This document shows positions 59,025 through 64,000 of a stretch of DNA of 64,000 bases, in pieces; within the stretch, counting starts at the first letter, position 1, and each line of letters starts with the position of its first letter. The position numbers and the translations under genes were made by a program. The stretch covers positions 47,342,959 to 47,406,958 of the forward strand of contig OZ025252.1 of assembly GCA_964019135.1 (NCBI GenBank), read 5' to 3'. This stretch comes from Arenicola marina. Lineage: Eukaryota; Annelida; Polychaeta; Arenicolidae. The notes beneath the pieces were generated by a model, which was not told the DNA's origin, did no database searches, and saw nothing but the letters and a program-made list of their open reading frames with translations.

Positions 59025-61473
59025 GCCGTCTTACGGTGGTCAGAAAGAGCTGTGACTGGGTTACAGGGGCAGTATGCCGTCTTACTGTGGTCAGAGAGAG
59101 CTGTGACAGGGTCACAGGGGGAGTATACCGTCTTACAGTGGTCAGAGAGAGCTGTGACAGGGTTACAGGGGGAGTATGCCGTCTTACGGTGGTCAGAGAG
59201 AGCTGTGACTGGGTTACAGGAGGAGTATGCCGTCCTACGGTGGTCAGAGAGAGCTGTGACTGGGTTACAGGGGAGTATGCCGTCTTACGGTGGTCGGAGA
59301 GAGCTGTGACTGGGTTACAGGGGGAGTATGCCGTCTGACGGTGGTCAGAGAGAGCTGTGACAGGGTTACAGGGGGAGTATGCCGTCTTACGGCGGTCAGA
59401 GTACAGGGGCCGTATGCCGTCTTACGGCGGTCAGAGAGAGCTGTGACTGGTTTACAGGCGGAGTATGCCGTCTTACGGTGGTCAGAGAGAGCTGTGACTG
59501 GGTTACAGGAGGAGTATGCCGTCTTACGGTGGTCAGAGAGAGCTGTGACAGGGTTACAGGGGAGTATGCCGTCTTACGGTGGTCGGAGAGAGCTGTGACT
59601 GGGTTACAGGGGGAGTATGCCGTCTTACGGTGGTCGGAGAGAGCTGTGACTGGGTCACAGGAGGGTATGCCGTCTTACGGCGGTCAGAGAGAGCTGTGAC
59701 TGGGTTACAGGGGAGTATGCCGTCTTACGGTGGTCAGAGAGAGCTGTGACTGGGTTACAGGGGGAGTATGCCGTCTTACGGTGGTCAGAGAGAGCTGTGA
59801 CAGGGTTTCAGGGGGAGTATGCCGTATTACGGTGGTCAGAGAGAGCTGTGACTGGGTTACAGGGGGAGTATGCCGTCTTACGGCGGTCAGAGAGAGCTGT
59901 GACTGGGTTACAGGGGGAGTATGCCGTCTTACGGTGGTCAGAGTACAGGGGGAGTATGCCGTCTTACGGCGGTCAGAGAGAGCTGTGACAGGGTTACAGG
60001 GGGAGTATGCCGTCTTACGGTGGTCAGAGAGAGCTGTGACTGGGTTACAGGGGCAGCATGCCGTCTTACGGTGGTCAGAGAGCTGTGACTGGGTTACAGG
60101 GGGAGTATGCCGTCTTACGGTGGTCGGAGAGAGCTGTGACTGGGTTACAGGGGGAGTATGTTGTCTTACGGCGGTCAGAGAGAGCTGCGACTGGGTCACA
60201 GGGGGAGTATGCCGTCTTACGGCGGTCAGAGAGAGCTGTGACAGGGTTACAGGGGGAGTATGCCGTCTTACGGTGGTCAGAGAGAGCTGTGACTGGGTTA
60301 CAGGGGGAGTATGCCGTCTTACGGTGGTCAGAAAGAGCTGTGACTGGGTTACAGGGGCAGTATGCCGTCTTACTGTGGTCAGAGAGAGCTGTGACAGGGT
60401 CACAGGGGGAGTATGCCGTCTTACGGTGGTCAGAGAGAGCTGTGACAGGGTTACAGGGGGAGTATGCCGTCTTACGGTGGTCAGAGAGAGCTGTGACTGG
60501 GTTACAGGAGGAGTATGCCGTCCTACGGTGGTCAGAGAGAGCTGTGACTGGGTTACAGGGGAGTATGCCGTCTTACGGTGGTCGGAGAGAGCTGTGACTG
60601 GGTTACAGGGGGAGTATGCCGTCTTACGGTGGTCAGAGAGAGCTGTGACAGGGTTACAGGGGGAGTATGCCGTCTTACGGCGGTCAGAGTACAGGGGCCG
60701 TATGCCGTCTTACGGCGGTCAGAGAGAGCTGTGACTGGTTTACAGGAGGAGTATGCCGTCTTACGGTGGTCAGAGAGAGCTGTGACTGGGTTACAGGAGG
60801 AGTATGCCGTCTTACGGTGGTCAGAGAGAGCTGTGACAGGGTTACAGGGGAGTATGCCGTCTTACGGTGGTCGGAGAGAGCTGTGACTGGGTTACAGGGG
60901 GAGTATGCCGTCTTACGGTGGTCGGAGAGAGCTGTGACTGGGTCACAGGAGGGTATGCCGTCTTACGGCGGTCAGAGAGAGCTGTGACTGGGTTACAGGG
61001 GAGTATGCCGTCTTACGGTGGTCAGAGAGAGCTGTGACTGGGTTACAGGGGGAGTATGCCGTCTTACGGTGGTCAGAGAGAGCTGTGACAGGGTTTCAGG
61101 GGGAGTATGCCGTATTACGGTGGTCAGAGAGAGCTGTGACTGGGTTACAGGGGGAGTATGCCGTCTTACGGCGGTCAGAGAGAGCTGTGACTGGGTTACA
61201 GGGGGAGTATGCCGTCTTACGGTGGTCAGAGTACAGGGGGAGTATGCCGTCTTACGGCGGTCAGAGAGAGCTGTGACAGGGTTACAGGGGGAGTATGCCG
61301 TCTTACGGTGGTCAGAGAGAGCTGTGACTGGGTTACAGGGGCAGCATGCCGTCTTACGGTGGTCAGAGAGCTGTGACTGGGTTACAGGGGGAGTATGCCG
61401 TCTTACGGTGGTCGGAGAGAGCTGTGACTGGGTTACAGGGGGAGTATGTTGTCTTACGGCGGTCAGAGAGAGC
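59025..61473. repeat. Higher-order tandem duplication in the 51-bp array, offset 1288 bp
   Basis: The segment 59025-60185 recurs at 60313-61473. Markers: GTCCTACGG (59227 and 60515), CTTACTGTGG (59080 and 60368), the 49-bp unit GGTCAGAGAGCTGTG (60072 and 61360) and GTATGTTGTC or GTATGTTGTC-like (about 60155 and 61443). 1288 = 19 x 51 + 4 x 50 + 49 + 2 x 35, so 26 whole units. Confidence 0.85.
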
Positions 61474-63917
61474 TGTGACTGGGTTACAGGGGCAGTATGC
61501 CGTCTTACGGTGGTCAAAGGGATCTGTGACTGGGTTACAGGGGGAGTATGCCGTCTTACGGCGGTCATAGTGAGTTGTGACAGGGTTACAGGGGGAGTAT
61601 GCCGTCTTACGGTGGTCAGAGAGAGCTGCGACTGGCTTACAGGGCGAGTATGTCGTCTTACGGCGGTCAGAGAGAGCTGTGACTGGGTTACAGGGGCAGT
61701 ATGCCGTCTTACGGTGGTCAAAGTGAGCTGTGACTGGGTTACAGGGGGAGTATGCCGTCTTACGGTGGTCGGAGAGAGCTGTGACTGGGTTACAGGGGGA
61801 GTATGTTGTCTTACGGCGGTGAGAGAGAGCTGTGACTGGGTTACAGGGGCCGTATGCCGTCTTACGGTGGTCAAAGGGATCTGTGACTGGGTTACAGGGG
61901 GAGTATGCCGTTTTACGGCGGTCATAGGGAGTTGTGACAGGGTTACAGGGGGAGTATGCCGTCTTACGGTGGTCAGAGAGAGCTGCGACTGGGTTACAGG
62001 GGGAGTATGTCGTCTTACGGCGGTCAGAGAGAGCTGTGACTGGGTTACAGGGGCAGTATGCCGTCTTACGGTGGTCAAAGTGAGCTGTGACTGGGTTACA
62101 GGGGCCGTATGCCGTCTTACGGCGGTCAGAGAGAGCTGTGACTGGGTTACAGGGGGAGTATGCCGTCTTACGGTGGTCAAAGTACAGGGGGAGTATGCCG
62201 TCTTATGGTGGTCAGAGAGAGCTGTGACTGGGTTACAGGAGGAGTATGCCGTCTTACGGTGGTCAGAGAGAGCTGTGACTGGGTTACAGGGGGAGTATGC
62301 CGTCTTATGGTGGTCAGAGAGAGCTGTGACTGGGTTACAGGGGGAGTATGCCGTCTTACGGTGGTCAAAGGGAGCTGTGACTGGGTCAAAGGGGGAGTAT
62401 GCCGTCTTACGGTGGTCAGAGAGAGCTGTGACTGGGTTACAGGGGCAGTATGCCGTCTTACGGTGGTCAAAGGGAGCTGTGACTGGGTCACAGGGGGAGT
62501 ATGCCGTCTTACGGTGGTCAGAGAGAGCTGTGACTGGTTTGCAGGGGGAGTATGCCGTCTTACGGTGGTCAGAGAGAGCTGTGACTGGGTTACAGGAGGA
62601 GTATGCCGTCTTACGGTGGTCAAAGGGAGCTGTGACTGGGTCACAGGGGGAGTATGCCGTCTTACGGTGGTCAGAGAGAGCTGTGACTAGGTCACAGGGG
62701 GAGTATGCCGTCTTACGGTGGTCAGAGAGAGCTGTGACTGGGTTACAGGGGGAGTATGCCGTCTTACGGTGGTCAGAGAGAGCTGTGACTGGGTTACAGG
62801 GGGAGTATGCCGTCTTACGGCGGTCGGAGAGAGCTGTGACTGGGTTACAGGGGGAGTATGCCGTCTTACGACGGTCAGAGAGAGCTGTGACTGGGTTACA
62901 GAGGGAGTATGCCGTCTTACGGCGGTCAGAGAGAGTTGTGACAGGGTTACAGGGGGGTATGCCGTCTTACGGTGGTCAGAGAGAGCTGTGACTGGGTTAC
63001 AGGGGGAGTATGCCGTCTTTCGGTGGTCGGAGAGAGCTGTGACTGGGTTACAGGGGGAGTATGCCGTCTTTCGGTGGTCGGAGAGAGCTGTGACTGGGTT
63101 ACTGGAGGAGTATGCCGTCTTACGGTGGTCGGAGAGAGCTGTGACTGGGTTACAGGGGGCGTATGCCGTCTTACGGTGGTCGGAGAGAGCTGTGACTGGG
63201 TTACAGGGGGAGTATGCCGTCTTACGGTGGTCAGAGAGAGCTGTGACTGGTTTACAGGGGGAGTATGCCGTCTTACGGTGGTCAGAGAGAGCTGTGACAG
63301 GGTTTCAGGGGGAGTATGCCGTCTTACGGTGGTCGGAGAGAGCTGTGACTGGGTTACAGGGGGAGTATGCCGTCTTACGGTGGTCAGAGAGAGCTGTGAC
63401 AGGGTTACAGGGGGAGTATGCCGTCTTACGGTGGTCAGAGAGAGCTGTGACAGGGTTTCAGGGGGAGTATGCCGTCTTACGGTGGTCGGAGAGAGCTGTG
63501 ACTGGGTTACAGGGGCAGTATGCCGTCTTACGGTGGTCAGAGAGAGCTGTGACTGGGTTACAGGAGGAGTATGCCGTCTTACGGTGGTCAGAAAGAGCTG
63601 TGACTGGGTTACAGGAGGAGTATGCCGTCTTACGGTGGTCAGAAAGAGCTGTGACTGGGTTACAGGAGGAGAATGCCGTCTTACGGTGGTCGGAGAGAGC
63701 TGTGACTGGGTTACAGGTGGAGTATGCCGTCTTACGGTGGTCAGAGGGAGCTGTGACAGGGTTACAGGGGGAGTATGCCGTCTTACGGTGGTCAGAGAGA
63801 GCTGTGACTGGGTTACAGGGGGAGTATGCCGTCTTACGGTGGTCAGAGTACTGGGGGAGTATGCCGTCTTACGGTGGTCAGAGAGAGCTGTGACTGGGTT
63901 ACAGGGGGAGTATGACA

Positions 63918-64000
63918 AAAAAAATAGCCGTCTTTATGGAGGAGGCGATTTTATGAAGCCATGAATTATATACCGATCCAGGCTGTCAACCATTCACTGA
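63918..64000. other. Unique right edge
   Basis: The array ends in GAGTATGAC and passes through a run of A into single-copy sequence that leaves the window. Nothing is recognisable. Confidence 0.6.

Larger units (their letters stand above)
42963..63917. repeat. 51-bp minisatellite, about 411 units (21 kb)
   Basis: The 51-bp unit has cores GAGAGAGCTGTGACTGGG and GAGTATGCCGTCTTACGG. Common variants are GTGGTC/GCGGTC, CAGAGAGA/CGGAGAGA/CAAAGGGA, GACTGGG/GACAGGG and GGGGGAG/GGAGGAG/GGGGCAG. Length variants are 35-bp units missing 16 bp (GGTCAGAGTACAGGGGG, first seen at 46081) and 50-bp and 49-bp units. As 51 is 17 codons, both strands hold long frames, for example 938 codons at 53905-56721 with repeat YAVLRWSERAVTGLQGE. 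Most variants change residues (W/R, E/K, G/E) and frame-breaking units are scattered throughout, so the array looks non-coding. Confidence 0.98.

Noticed and set aside
42931-63964. Dozens of 100-938-codon frames on both strands with 17-residue repeats
   Set aside because: They follow from a stop-free 51-bp unit. Common variants change residues (W/R, E/K, G/E), frame-breaking 50-, 49- and 35-bp units are scattered, and both strands are open at once.

Overview
This looks like nuclear DNA from an animal, most likely a lophotrochozoan and probably a mollusc. The evidence is several decayed non-LTR retrotransposon (LINE) fragments, a tRNA-derived SINE with an (AACC)n tail, a MITE-like inverted-repeat element, GC-rich intergenic DNA, and no compact gene organisation. 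The phylum-level call is an inference from repeat style, not a sequence match. I find no convincing intact host protein gene, rRNA or tRNA gene.

About 46 kb of the 64 kb (roughly 70 percent) is tandem minisatellite DNA in at least eleven arrays with unrelated units. In order these are a 31-bp unit (1-1333), 37 bp (1520-6871), 21 bp (8196-9166), 32 bp (9921-12200), 50/58 bp (12203-12625), 54 bp in two blocks (13493-14400 and 14562-15792), 16 bp (18585-20060), 10 bp (23209-24637), 36 bp (26590-28368), mixed 36/37 bp (31372-39712) and 51 bp (42963-63917). Smaller degenerate repeats sit at 17903-18020, 30828-30912, 41290-41400 and 42190-42480. Many arrays have units divisible by three, or 31/36/37-bp units that cycle through frames. 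They therefore create very long open frames (up to 1,773 codons) on one or both strands. Their variants are mostly amino-acid-changing and include frame-breaking units, so I treat these frames as by-products.

The spacers between arrays hold the recognisable elements. An L1/Tx1-like reverse-transcriptase (RT) fragment (9723-9953) runs directly into the 32-bp array, and the array unit is itself a copy of the RT codons KTPGGDGLS. This is a visible origin for a minisatellite. A second L1/Tx1-like RT piece lies at 17331-17517. A Jockey/CR1-type LINE C-terminus (15791-16294) abuts the 54-bp array, and the array plus the start of that LINE piece has been tandemly duplicated. A third LINE 3' end lies on the minus strand (40066-40990) and ends in a (GATA)n tail. 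A SINE at 29323-29586 has a perfect 9-bp target-site duplication. An AT-rich element of about 1.04 kb with long imperfect inverted arms spans 21389-22428.

The two largest arrays carry higher-order structure. In the 36/37-bp array it is a nested X-Y-X block of 1597, 510 and 1597 bp. In the 51-bp array it is three separate segmental duplications with offsets of 1259, 2123 and 1288 bp, each of which is a whole number of units. The 36/37-bp unit contains two GGGTCA hexamers spaced by 3 bp, a nuclear-receptor DR3 arrangement repeated about 230 times. The 36-bp unit at 26590-28368 contains TGACTCA, the AP-1 consensus, in most of its roughly 49 copies. Whether any of this is functional cannot be told from sequence alone.
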